Assembly: GCA_963835825.1 (NCBI GenBank)
Contig: CAWIGZ010000010.1
Span: forward strand, 83,906-147,905
From: JADGRB01 sp963835825
Lineage (GTDB): Bacteria; Myxococcota_A; Polyangia; Fen-1088
Direction of reading: 5' to 3'
DNA length: 64,000 nucleotides
The position numbers and the translations under genes are program-made. Shown one piece after another: positions 50,848 through 59,751 of this stretch; the first letter of the stretch is position 1, and each line of letters begins with the position of its first letter. The notes under the pieces are model-generated. The model searched no databases. It saw only the letters and a list, made by a program, of their open reading frames with translations, and was not told the DNA's origin.

Positions 50848-51451
50848 GTGTCAACAATCTCCCTCTACCCACTCTTTCTTGAAGCTCGCGGGGCGCCCGG
50901 TCCTGGTGGTCGGCGCCGGTCCAGTCGCGCTCGGCAAGGTGCGCGCGTTGCTGGAGGCGGGCGCGGTCGTCACCGTGGTGGCCCCCGAAATCGCGCCCGA
51001 GCTGGAGTCTCTCGAGAAAAAAGGAAATATCCGCATCGCCCGCCGTTGTTTCGAGCAGAGCGACGTCGAGGGCAGTTGGTTGGTGGTGGCGGCGGCGCCC
51101 CCGGCGGTCAATCAGTCAGTGGCGGCGGCGGCGGAGTCCCTGCGTCTGTTCGTGCTCGCGGTCGACGATACATCGGCCGCGAGCGCGTACGGCGCTGGGA
51201 CGCTACGGCGCGGCGGCGTGACGGTCGCCGTGTCGACGGACGGCCGGGCGCCCGCGCTGGCGGGCCTGCTGCGCGAGGGGCTGGAGGCGGTCCTGCCGGA
51301 GGAGCTCGAGGGCTGGACCGCGGAGGCCGAGCGCCAGCGGGCGGAGTGGCGCGCGTCCGGCGTGCCGATGGCCGAGCGCCGTCCTCTGCTTCTGGAGGCG
51401 CTGAATCGCCTCTATGACGGGCGCCGCGCTGGCGCTAAGGTCCAGCCGTGA
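50848..51451 (+). CDS. Precorrin-2 dehydrogenase / sirohydrochlorin ferrochelatase (Met8/CysG-N), one frameshift
   Basis: Makes siroheme from precorrin-2. From GTG 50848 the frame gives MSTISLYPLFL; removing one T at about 50877-50880 joins it to K-L-A-G-R-P-V-L-V-V-G-A-G-P-V-A-L-G-K, the canonical family start. The conserved R-R-G-G-V-T-V-A-V-S-T-D-G-R-A-P-A-L-A is present. About 201 residues. Without the fix the gene would have to start at TTG 50879, too close to the NAD loop. The GTGA overlap with the next gene completes a split cysG arrangement. Confidence 0.9.
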
Positions 51452-52284
51452 ACGACTCGGTCCGTACCCCGCCCACCGTCGCCGCGGCGATCGGGGCACG
51501 TCTGCCTGGTCGGCGCCGGTCCGGGGAGCGCCGATCTCGATCACCGTGCGCGGCGCCCGCCGCCTGGCCGAGGCGGACCTGATCCTCTACGACGCGCTCG
51601 CCTCCGAGGAGATGCGCGTCTACGCGCCCGCCGCGCGCTGGTTCTTCGTCGGCAAGCGGGCCTGTCGACAGTCGATCCAACAGGACGTGCTCAACCGGCT
51701 GCTCGATCAAGTACGCGCGGCGCGGCCTGAGCGTGGTGCGCCTCAAGTGCGGCGATCCGTTCGTGTTCGGCCGCGGCGGCGAAGAGGCGCTGGCGCTGGC
51801 GCGGGCCGGCGTGCCGTTCGAGATCGTCCCCGGCGTGTCGTCGGCGGTGGCGGCGCCCGCGCTGGCGGGCATTCCGGTCACCCACCGCGGGCTCGCCTCG
51901 AGCTTCGTCGTCGTGACCGGTCACCACGAGGCGACCTACGCGCCGCTCCTCGATGGCCTGCCGCCCGGCAGCGCGACGCTGGTCGTGTTGATGGGGCTCG
52001 GGCAGCGGGCGCGGATCGCCGAGCGGCTGGTGGCGCGCGGCTGGTCCGCCGAGACGCCGGCGGCGGTGGTCGTCGGCGCGGCGACGCCGCAGAGCTGGCG
52101 CTGGGTGGGGACGCTGGGCGCCCTCGGCGCCGCGGAGATCCCGGCCGCCTCCAGCGGCGCGCCCGGGATGTTGGTCATCGGCGCGGTCGTCGGTCTGGCG
52201 AACGAGCTGGCCTCGGGACTGTCGTCTGGACTGTCCTTTGATTTTGCGAGCACGAACTTCGTGGAACTAAAGGAGATGGTATGA
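51448..52284 (+). CDS. cobA: Uroporphyrinogen-III C-methyltransferase (CobA/CysG-C type), three frameshifts
   Basis: Methylates uroporphyrinogen III twice to precorrin-2, the step before Met8. Across frames: H-V-C-L-V-G-A-G-P-G, I-T-V-R-G-A-R-R-L-A-E-A-D, Y-D-A-L, V-R-L-K-C-G-D-P-F-V-F-G-R-G-G-E-E, P-G-V-S-S-A and L-M-G-L. About 278 residues. Slips near 51495, 51535 and 51710 cancel in total length. The C-terminal 25 residues (SGLSSGLSFDFASTN) are unlike the family. Stop overlaps the reductase ATG by 4 bp. Confidence 0.88.
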
Positions 52285-54035
52285 GCGCGAATCCAGTCGT
52301 TGACTTCGTTCCCGACGGCGTGGGCCGTCCCGGTTTTGCCGAGCGCGAGGACATCGACGCCTTCGTCGACATGCTCGAACGGTTCGAGAACGGGGACATC
52401 ACGCCCGACGAGTGGCGCGCCTTCCGCCTCATCAACGGCACCTACGGACAGCGCCAGGAGGGCGTCTACATGATCCGGGTGAAGCTTCCGTACGGCCTGG
52501 CCAACGGCAAGCAGCTGGAGGCGTTCGCCGAGGTGGCCGAGAAGTGGGCCGGCAGCGGCGTCGGGCACGTGACGACGCGCCAGAACATCCAGCTCCACTT
52601 CGTCAAGGAGGCGGACGCCGAGAAGGCGCTCAGCCTGATGGCGGAGGTCGGGCTCACCACCCGCGAGGCCTGCGGCAACGCGGTCCGCAACATCACCGGC
52701 TGCCCGTTCGCGGGCGTCGCCCAGCACGAGCTGTTCGACGTTTCGCCCTACGCCGATGCGGTCACGCGGCACCTCCTGCGGGGGCCTTTCTCGTCGGCGC
52801 TGCCGCGCAAGTTCAAGATCGCGTTCGGCGGCTGCTGCGGCTTCGACGACATCCAGGCGCAGATCAACGACCTCGGCTTTTTGACCACCGTCGACGCCAA
52901 CGGCAACCACGGGTTCAAGGTCTACATGGGCGGCGGCCTGTCGACGCTGCGCAAGGCCGGCATCCTGGTCCACGAGTTCCTGCCGGTGACCGAGGTGCTG
53001 GAGGTCTCGGAGGCGGTGGTGCGGACCTTCCACCGGCTCGGCAACCGCAAGGACAAGCACAAGGCCCGCATCAAGTGGGTGGTCCAGAAGCTGGGCACGG
53101 CGGCCTTCATCGAGGAGTACAAGAAGGACCTGGCGGCGGTGCGCGCCGAGGGCGGGCGGCCGCTGGCGGTGGCGCCGGCGCCGAAGCCGCGCGCGGTGCC
53201 CGAGGCGGGCGCGCCGGTCGAGGCGCTGCCGGAATTCGCCGCGTTCGCGAAGACCAACGTCCGCGCCCAGAAGCAGGCCGGGTTCTCGTCGGTGATCGTC
53301 CGCTTGCCGAAGGGGGACATCTCGCCGGCGCAGTTCCGCGCGCTGGCGGCGCTGTGCGCCAAGTTCGGCGAGGGGGAGATCCGCACCACCAACGAGCAGA
53401 ACCTGGTGATGCGCTTCATTCCCACCTGGCGCGTGGCCGAGCTGCACCGCGAGCTGGTGGCCGCCGGCCTCGGGCAGGCGGGGGCGATGACCATGGCCGA
53501 CGTGCTGTCGTGCCCGGGCGCCTCCAGCTGCAAGATCGCCGTCACCAACTCGAAGGCCATCGGCGCGATGCTGACCGACCACCTCGACGCGCGGCCCGAT
53601 CTGGTGGCGCAGGTGCCGGGGCTGGACATCAAGATCTCCGGCTGCCCCAACGGCTGCGGCCAGCACTACAGCTCGGTGATCGGCCTGCAGGGGGGGATGC
53701 GCAAGATCGACGGCAAGCCGGTGCCGCAGTACTTCGTCTACGTGGGCGGCGGCTTCGCCGAGGACGGGCCGAAGTTCGGGCGCATCGCCGGCAAGGTCCC
53801 GTCGCGGCGCGTGCCGCAGGCCCTCGAGCGGCTCGTCGAGATGTACAGCGCCGAGAAGCAGCCGGGGGAGACGCCGCTGGCGTTCTTCTCACGGATCGAG
53901 ACGGCTAAAGTGGCAGCCAAGATCAAGGATCTGACCGAGATGGACGCCACCACCGCCACCGCGGAGGACTTCGTCGACCTCGGCGACAGCAAGGCGTTCG
54001 AGCTGGTCGAGATGGAAGGCGAGTGCGCCGCCTGA
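52281..54035 (+). CDS. Siroheme/[4Fe-4S] sulfite (or nitrite) reductase, ferredoxin type
   Basis: A 584-residue two-repeat reductase with the siroheme-cluster ligands C-P-G-A-S-S-C (about 411-417) and S-G-C-P-N-G-C-G (about 453-460). Substrate-binding arginines are suggested by T-T-R-Q-N-I-Q and R-T-T-N-E-Q-N in the two halves. It performs the six-electron reduction of sulfite to sulfide, or nitrite to ammonia; sequence alone does not separate them, but siroheme genes upstream and cysH and cysK nearby favour sulfite. The acidic C-terminus ends ELVEMEGECAA. Confidence 0.88.
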   Translation: MSANPVVDFVPDGVGRPGFAEREDIDAFVDMLERFENGDITPDEWRAFRLINGTYGQRQEGVYMIRVKLPYGLANGKQLEAFAEVAEKWAGSGVGHVTTRQNIQLHFVKEADAEKALSLMAEVGLTTREACGNAVRNITGCPFAGVAQHELFDVSPYADAVTRHLLRGPFSSALPRKFKIAFGGCCGFDDIQAQINDLGFLTTVDANGNHGFKVYMGGGLSTLRKAGILVHEFLPVTEVLEVSEAVVRTFHRLGNRKDKHKARIKWVVQKLGTAAFIEEYKKDLAAVRAEGGRPLAVAPAPKPRAVPEAGAPVEALPEFAAFAKTNVRAQKQAGFSSVIVRLPKGDISPAQFRALAALCAKFGEGEIRTTNEQNLVMRFIPTWRVAELHRELVAAGLGQAGAMTMADVLSCPGASSCKIAVTNSKAIGAMLTDHLDARPDLVAQVPGLDIKISGCPNGCGQHYSSVIGLQGGMRKIDGKPVPQYFVYVGGGFAEDGPKFGRIAGKVPSRRVPQALERLVEMYSAEKQPGETPLAFFSRIETAKVAAKIKDLTEMDATTATAEDFVDLGDSKAFELVEMEGECAA

Positions 54036-54069
54036 GCCGCCCGGCCCACACCCTCGATTCGAGGCGCTA

Positions 54070-54525
54070 GTGCGCATCACCACCCGCACCCGCTACGCGA
54101 TCCGGGCGCTCTACCACCTGGCGTTTCATCGCTCGGGGCAGGCGACGCAGGCCAAGGAGATCGCCGAGGTCCAGAAGATCCCGCTGCGCTTTCTGGAACA
54201 GATCCTCCAGGACCTGCGGCGGGCGGGGCTGATCGAGGCGCGCCGCGGTCCGCGCGGCGGCTACGCCCTGGCCCGTCCGCCGGCCGAGATCTCGATGGCC
54301 GACGTGCTGCGCGCCGTGCGCGGTCCGCTGGAAGAGCTGCTGGGCGTCGAGGAGCTGGACGACGGCGCCCCCGGCCCGAACGACGTCCCGGCCCAGGTCT
54401 GGGGCGAGGTCGGCGCGCGGCTCATCGGCGTGCTCGAGCAGTCGACGCTGGCCGACCTCGTCGCGCGCGCCGAGGCCTCCGGCGTGCGGCGCGCCGTCGC
54501 GCCGGCCACGATGTACTTCATCTGA
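54070..54525 (+). CDS. Rrf2 family regulator without Fe-S cysteines (CymR-like)
   Basis: A 151-residue Rrf2 winged-helix protein: M-R-I-T-T-R-T-R-Y-A-I-R-A-L, I-P-L-R-F-L-E-Q-I-L and R-G-P-R-G-G-Y-A-L-A (wing). It contains no cysteine, so it cannot hold an IscR-type cluster; this resembles CymR, which senses cysteine status through a complex with CysK. It is immediately upstream of cysK, sharing one base (TGATG). Likely target: this sulfur locus. The start is GTG 54070. Confidence 0.85.
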   Translation: MRITTRTRYAIRALYHLAFHRSGQATQAKEIAEVQKIPLRFLEQILQDLRRAGLIEARRGPRGGYALARPPAEISMADVLRAVRGPLEELLGVEELDDGAPGPNDVPAQVWGEVGARLIGVLEQSTLADLVARAEASGVRRAVAPATMYFI

Positions 54526-55466
54526 TGACCGCGCCCGCCGTCGACGACGACATCCTGGCCCGGATCGGCCACACGCCGCTGGTGCGCCTGCGGCGGCTCC
54601 CCGGCCCGGGGGCCGCCGACGTGCTCTGCAAGTGCGAGCAGGTGAACCCGGGCGGCTCGGTCAAGGATCGCACGGCGCTGGCGATGGTCGAGGCCGGCGA
54701 GCGGGAAGGGCGCCTGGTCCCGGGCCGCTCGGTGATCATCGAGGCGACTTCGGGGAACACCGGCATCGGCCTGGCGCTGGTGGCGGCGGTGAAGGGCTAC
54801 CGGCTCATCTTGACGATGCCCGAGAACATGTCGCCCGAGCGGATGGAGCTTCTCCGCGCGTACGGCGCCGAGCTGCACCTGACGCCCGCCGATCGGGTCA
54901 TGCGCGGCGCCGTCGAGAAGGCGGCCGCCATCGCCACCGCCAGCCCGCACGCTTTTTTACCGCAGCAGTTCAAGAACCCGGTCAACGCGGTCGTCCACCG
55001 CACCACCACCGGGCCGGAGATCCTGGCGCAGCTCGGCGATCGCGCGCCCGACGCGTTCGTGGCCGGCGTCGGCACGGGCGGCACCATCACCGGCGTCGGA
55101 CAGGCGCTGCGCGCGCGCCGGCCGGACGTCGTGCTCATCGCCGTCGAGCCGGCCAAGAGCGCGGTCCTGTCGGGCGGCGCGCCCGGCCCGCACCGCATCC
55201 AGGGCATCGGCGCCGGGTTCGTCCCGGACATTCTCGATCGCGCGCTCCTCAGCGAGGTGCGGCGGGTGGGCGAGGAGGAGGCCGAGGCGACGCGCCTCGA
55301 GCTGGCCCGGCGCGAGGGTCTGCTGGTCGGGATCTCCGCGGGCGCGGCGGTCAAGATCGCGCTCGACGTGGCGCGCGCGCTCGGTCCCGGCAAGACGGTG
55401 GTGACGGTCCTGCCCGACACCGGCGAGCGTTACGTCAGCGCGCCCGCCCGCCCGCGCCGCGGCTGA
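54525..55466 (+). CDS. cysK: Cysteine synthase CysK (O-acetylserine sulfhydrylase)
   Basis: A PLP enzyme that makes cysteine from O-acetylserine and sulfide. 313 residues. The PLP lysine is K47 in N-P-G-G-S-V-K-D-R; the substrate loop T-S-G-N-T-G-I-G and phosphate-binding V-G-T-G-G-T-I-T-G are intact; P-D-T-G-E-R-Y near the end is diagnostic. It is the terminal gene of the sulfur operon. Coupling with the Rrf2 gene supports a CymR-CysK-like regulatory pair. Confidence 0.93.
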   Translation: MTAPAVDDDILARIGHTPLVRLRRLPGPGAADVLCKCEQVNPGGSVKDRTALAMVEAGEREGRLVPGRSVIIEATSGNTGIGLALVAAVKGYRLILTMPENMSPERMELLRAYGAELHLTPADRVMRGAVEKAAAIATASPHAFLPQQFKNPVNAVVHRTTTGPEILAQLGDRAPDAFVAGVGTGGTITGVGQALRARRPDVVLIAVEPAKSAVLSGGAPGPHRIQGIGAGFVPDILDRALLSEVRRVGEEEAEATRLELARREGLLVGISAGAAVKIALDVARALGPGKTVVTVLPDTGERYVSAPARPRRG

Positions 55467-55528
55467 GTCGCGGCGTCTGGATGAGGTTCGCTTCCGGTGG
55501 ACGCGCGCAGGAGGCGCCGGCATCATGG

Positions 55529-56687
55529 ATGCCGATGCGTGGCCGGATCGTTCGGTTGTGCCGGCAGCTGGCGGTGGTGGTCTCGCTGGCGAGCTCCGCC
55601 GCCCTGGCCGGCTGTGTGGGCGGCGGCGAGTCGCTCGGCGGCTTTCATCCCGTCGGCTCCGGCGGAACGGGGGCGCCTGGCTCGCGGGGCTCGGGCGGAA
55701 CGACCGGATTGGTCGGCTCCGGCACGGGCTCCGACGGAGGTCCGTTTTGCGGCACGCTCTACTTTGGCGTCCCGGCCCCGGTTCACCCGGACGTCCTCGT
55801 CGTGATGGACCGAGCGAGCTCGATGAACGACGACAGCAACGAGACGACCTGCGCCGGAGGGTGCGGCGCCAACTCCAAGTGGGCGCTGCTCTCGGCGGCG
55901 ATTGACCGGGTGGTCGTCGGCCACCCGTCGATGAACTGGGGGCTGGCGCTGTTCGGCAGCGACAACGCCTGCGGCGTGAGCGCGGGCGTCGCCGTCGACG
56001 TCGCGCCGGACACCGCATCTTCGATCGACAGCGCGCTGGGAGCGACGGCGCCCGGCGGAGACGCCCCGACGGCGGCGGCGATCGGCGGCGCGGTCCGCTA
56101 TCTGCATTCGCTCGCCGATTCCAACCCCAAGTACATCTTGCTGGCGACCGACGGGCGATCGGGCTGCGCGACCGGAGGCCTCGGGGCCGGACGCCGAAGC
56201 CGACAACGCCATCGCCAGCGCCCTTCACGCCGGGATCCCGACCTTGGTCGTCGGCGTGGCGCCGGCCTGGGACACGACGGCGACCGCCAGCTTGAACCAG
56301 CTGGCCGACTACGGCGGGCAGCCGGCGCTGGGGAGCGCCAACGCCTTTTCGACGATCGACAGCCTCGACATGCAGCTGTCTCTGCTCGCTTCGACCTCGT
56401 CGAGCGCCTCGACGGGAAATCCGTGTGTGGTTCCGCTTCCGTATCCCGTCGCCGCAGGTACGTCGCTGGCGGTCAGCCTCACCACGCCCGACGGGCAGAG
56501 CGTGCTGGTTCCCGAGGATCCGCTGGCCGGGTGGTCGTTCACCACACCCGACGATTCCGCCGTCGAGATCTCCGGCTCCGCCTGCTCCAGCCTGCAGAGC
56601 GGCGCCAACAGCCAGATCGGGATCAGCTACGTCTGCGACCGGGCGACGATGCCTCCTGCCGGGCGGTCGCAGCCGCTCGGGCGCTGA
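55529..56687 (+). CDS. VWA-like surface lipoprotein with altered MIDAS, one frameshift
   Basis: About 386 residues. The lipoprotein signal ends S-A-A-L-A-G-C, followed by a Gly/Ser-rich linker. A von Willebrand A-like domain starts at V-L-V-V-M-D-R-A-S-S-M: the MIDAS D-x-S-x-S has Ala for the first Ser. Later elements are A-P-T-A-A-A-I, L-L-A-T-D-G-R-S-G-C and, after a slip near 56180, V-V-G-V-A-P-A. The C-terminal 80 residues resemble the tails of myxobacterial VWA lipoproteins. ATG 55529 (or 55535) is chosen for a short n-region; an in-frame ATG at 55481 exists. Confidence 0.7.
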
Positions 56688-56727
56688 CCGCGCGAGGGCC
56701 GCCGGCCGCCCCCGTCTCCGCATGCCC

Positions 56728-56733
56728 TATACT
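56728..56733 (+). promoter_or_regulatory. Candidate -10 box (TATACT), 8 nt before hflX
   Basis: TATACT is separated by 8 nt from the ATG at 56742. No clear -35. Same geometry as the boxes at 1792, 17707 and 21608. Confidence 0.4.
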
Positions 56734-56741
56734 GGCCGGCG

Positions 56742-58131
56742 ATGTCCGACAGCTCGCCCGTTCCGCTTCGTGCCGCCGTGGTCGCGGTTCAACTTCCCGG
56801 CGTCGACGACCAGGCCTTCGCCGCGTCCCTCGCCGAGCTCCGCCGGCTGGGGCGCACGCTGGGGGTCGACGTCGTGGCGACGGTGACCCAGCGGCGCAAG
56901 ACGCTGCACCCGGCGGCGCTGCTGGGGAGCGGCAAGCTGGCCGAGCTGCAGGCGCTGGCCGGCCGCACCGCCGCGGAGATCGCCGGTGAGGAAGACGACG
57001 ACGGCGCGGTCGAGGCGAGCGCCGACGACGACGACGACACCGACGCCAGCGAGGACGATGCCGGGACCTTCGACGATGGGCCGCCGGGCGCGGCCATCCA
57101 GGCGGTGCTGGTCGACCACGACATCTCGCCGTCGCAGGCGCGCAACCTCGAGAAGGCGACCGGCGTCGAGGTGCTGGATCGGACCGCCGTCATCCTGGAG
57201 ATCTTCCGCCGCCACGCCCGCTCGCGCGCGGCCAAGGCGCAGGTGGAGATCGTGCGGCTGCAGTACATGGTCCCGCGCCTGCGCGAGTCGGGCAAGGGGA
57301 AGGATCGCCAGCGCGGCGGCATCGGCGGCAAGGGGGCGGGGGAGTCGAGCCTCGAGCTCGACCGCCGCAAGATCCGCGACCGCATCGCCGAGCTGACCCG
57401 GGAGCTGGAGGCGCTGGCCGTCGAGCAGCAGACGCAGCGGGCCCGCCGCCGCGACATGAGCCGCGTGGCGCTGGTCGGCTACACCAACGCCGGCAAGTCG
57501 ACGCTGATGCGCGCGCTGACCGGCAGCGAGGTCTACGTCGCCGACCGGCTGTTCGCGACGCTGGACACCACGGTGCGGCCGCTGGTCCCGGCGACGCGCC
57601 CGCGCGTGCTCCTGTCGGACACGGTCGGCTTCATCGACAAGCTCCCCCACGGGCTGGTGAACTCGTTCAAGAGCACGCTCGACGAGGCGCTGGAGGCGGG
57701 CCTGCTCTGCCAGGTGGTCGACGCGTCGGATCCCGAACTTCGAGCGCCAGCTGGAGGTGACGACCGAGGTGCTGGCCGAGATCGGCGCCGGCGACGTGCC
57801 GCGGCTGCTGCTGTTCAACAAGATCGATCGGGTCGGCAGCCCCGAGGCCGAGGAGACGTCCCGGCGCGCGCTGCTGGCCCGCTGGCCCGACGCGGTCGTG
57901 CTTTCGGCGCGCCGCCCGGACGACGTCGCCCAACTGCACGCCCGGCTGGTCGCCTTCTTCAATCGCGATCTGGTCGAGGGGGAGGTGCACGTCCCCTACC
58001 ATCGCCAGCAGATGCGCGGCGAGATCTTCGCCGCCTGCGAGGTCCTTGCGGAGAGCTACGACGACGCGGGCGTCATCTTCCGCGTCCGCGCCCACCCCGA
58101 GATGCTCGAGCGGCTCAAGGCGGCGGCATGA
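56742..58131 (+). CDS. hflX: GTPase HflX with acidic insertion, one frameshift
   Basis: A ribosome-splitting GTPase of about 463 residues. The N-terminal HflX domain (T-V-T-Q-R-R-K, G-S-G-K-L-A-E-L) is interrupted at 83-113 by an acidic run of Asp and Glu. After it come V-D-H-D-I-S-P-S-Q-A-R-N-L-E and the linker Q-R-G-G-I-G-G-K-G. G domain: G1 G-Y-T-N-A-G-K-S-T, G3 D-T-V-G-F, G4 N-K-I-D. A slip near 57735 lies between G3 and G4. Overlaps hslO by 4 bp. Confidence 0.92.
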
Positions 58132-59075
58132 GCGAAAGCGATTCATCCAAGGTCGATTCCGATTCGTCCGACGAGGTCGTGCGCTGTGTCCTCGAAGGGC
58201 TGCCGGTGCGCATCGTGGCGGCGACCACCACCGCCGCCGTGCGCGAGGCCGTGAGGCGACATCAGGCGGGCCCGGCGGCGACGCTGGCGCTGGCGCGCGG
58301 GCTCAGCGCCGGGCTGCTGCTGGCCACGCTCACCAAGGACGACGAGCGGGTGACGCTGCAGATCCTGGGCGACGGCCCCCTCGGCGGCGTCACCGTCGAC
58401 GCCACGGCCGCCGGCACGGTGCGCGCCTACGTCAAACATCCGAGCGGCGGCCTGAAGCCGCTCGGCGGCGGGCGTCCCAGCCTGGCCGCCGCCGTCGGAC
58501 GCACCGGCCTCGTCAACGTCATCCGCGACGTCGGCCTCGGCGAGCCCTTCAGCGGGCAGATCGCGCCTCGCCACCGGCGAGATCGACGAGGACGTCGAGG
58601 CCTATCTGGAAAAGAGCGAACAGGTGGTGAGCGCGCTCGCATGCGACACGCTCTTCGCGCGCGGACGGCACGCTCGACTTCGCCGCCGGCATCCTCATCC
58701 AGGCGCTCCCCGGCAGCGAGGGCGCCGCCCTGGTGGCGGAGGCCCGCGCGCTTCATCGCCGGCGGCGAATTCCTGCGCGCGCTGGCCGGCGCGCGGCGGG
58801 ACGGGGAGGGCGTCGTCGCCGCCGTGCTCGGCGATCGCCTCGGAAAAGTCCAGGTGCTCGACCGCCGCCCGGTCCGCTTCGACTGCCCCTGCTCGCGCGC
58901 CCGCGCCGGCACCTCGCTGGCGCTGCTCGGCGAGTCGGAGCTGGCGGCGATGATCCTCGACGACGGCAAGGCCGAGGTCACCTGCAACTTCTGCCGCGCC
59001 CGCTACGAGTTCGACGAGGCGGAGCTGGAAATCCTCCGCCGCGAGACCGCCAAGCCGACCGGCCCGCCCAGCTAG
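58128..59075 (+). CDS. hslO: Redox-regulated chaperone Hsp33, three compensating frameshifts
   Basis: A holdase chaperone activated by oxidation. About 315 residues. Reading passes from K-H-P-S-G-G-L-K-P-L and V-N-V-I-R-D-V-G through the other frames (T-G-E-I-D-E-D-V near 58580; Q-A-L-P-G-S near 58705) back to F-I-A-G-G-E-F. The zinc redox switch has the order C-x-C (F-D-C-P-C-S) then C-x-x-C (V-T-C-N-F-C-R-A), as in Hsp33. Breaks near 58565, 58655 and 58745 cancel exactly. The pairing with hflX suggests a stress-linked unit. Confidence 0.88.
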   Translation: MSESDSSKVDSDSSDEVVRCVLEGLPVRIVAATTTAAVREAVRRHQAGPAATLALARGLSAGLLLATLTKDDERVTLQILGDGPLGGVTVDATAAGTVRAYVKHPSGGLKPLGGGRPSLAAAVGRTGLVNVIRDVGLGEPFSGQIAPRHRRDRRGRRGLSGKERTGGERARMRHALRARTARSTSPPASSSRRSPAARAPPWWRRPARFIAGGEFLRALAGARRDGEGVVAAVLGDRLGKVQVLDRRPVRFDCPCSRARAGTSLALLGESELAAMILDDGKAEVTCNFCRARYEFDEAELEILRRETAKPTGPPS

Positions 59076-59106
59076 GCGCGCTGGAGGGCATACCGTCAGA
59101 GGCGGC

Positions 59107-59446
59107 ATTGTCGAAGTACTTCGGGATCTTCCTCGTCCCTCTGCTGTTCATTCACGGTCTGAGCGTCCGACGCAGATTGGGACTCTGGTTGGCGTTTCTC
59201 GTGATCCCGCTGGGCATCCTGGCCGCCTACCAATGGGCCACCCACGCGCTCTACGGCAAGGGATTGGTCTTCGACGCCGGCGCGTACGCCCTGACGGAAC
59301 GGGGGTTGAGCTTGAGCGCCATCGTTCCCGGCGTCCTGAACGGGCTGGCGTTCACGGGCGGCTGTTTCGCGGTGGCCACGTTTCTCATGTGCTGGATGTG
59401 GCTGCCGCGCGCGCTGGCAGCGAGACGGTCACCATCTACCATCTGA
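59107..59446 (+). pseudogene. Fragment of a GT39-type polytopic membrane glycosyltransferase
   Basis: Open sequence with S-K-Y-F-G-I-F-L-V-P-L-L, R-R-R-L-G-L-W-L-A-F-L-V and A-A-Y-Q-W-A-T-H-A-L-Y-G-K-G, three hydrophobic helices and no N-terminal two-thirds. It resembles the middle of a GT39/ArnT-type membrane transferase. It begins directly after the hslO stop and runs into an unrelated sequence near 59415. Truncated gene, or a deletion artefact of assembly. Confidence 0.5.
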
Positions 59447-59745
59447 CCTCCAGCGCCGACATCACGCTGGTGACCGCGGATCGGGCCGACCTGGACTGCG
59501 CCTCGTCGGCCGAAATCGCTGGTTTCCGGTGCGGCTTCGCCGATCCGGCAAAGCGTTTGGAAATCCGGACGCCAACCGGTTGCAGCCGGTGCTGACCCGC
59601 GGCCGCCACATGTACCTGGTCCCTGGCGTGTTCGTCGGACCCTGGAGCGACCCTGACATTCGTGTCCTGCCTCAGCGCCGTCTTGGGCTCCAATGTCGCG
59701 AGGGACCTGGACTTTGCCCCGCGGCACGTTTGTTGCGACGCGCCC
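59415..59745 (+). pseudogene. Degenerate remnant of an unknown exported or membrane-linked protein
   Basis: Pieces in three frames: E-T-V-T-I-Y-H-L-T-S-S-A-D-I, D-L-D-C-A-S-S-A-E-I-A-G-F-R-C-G-F, then N-R-L-Q-P-V-L-T-R-G-R-H-M-Y-L-V-P-G, then another frame to about 59745. The phrases look like a conserved family I associate only loosely with deltaproteobacterial genomes. Several internal losses are implied. No function assigned. Confidence 0.4.
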
Positions 59746-59751
59746 GCTTGA

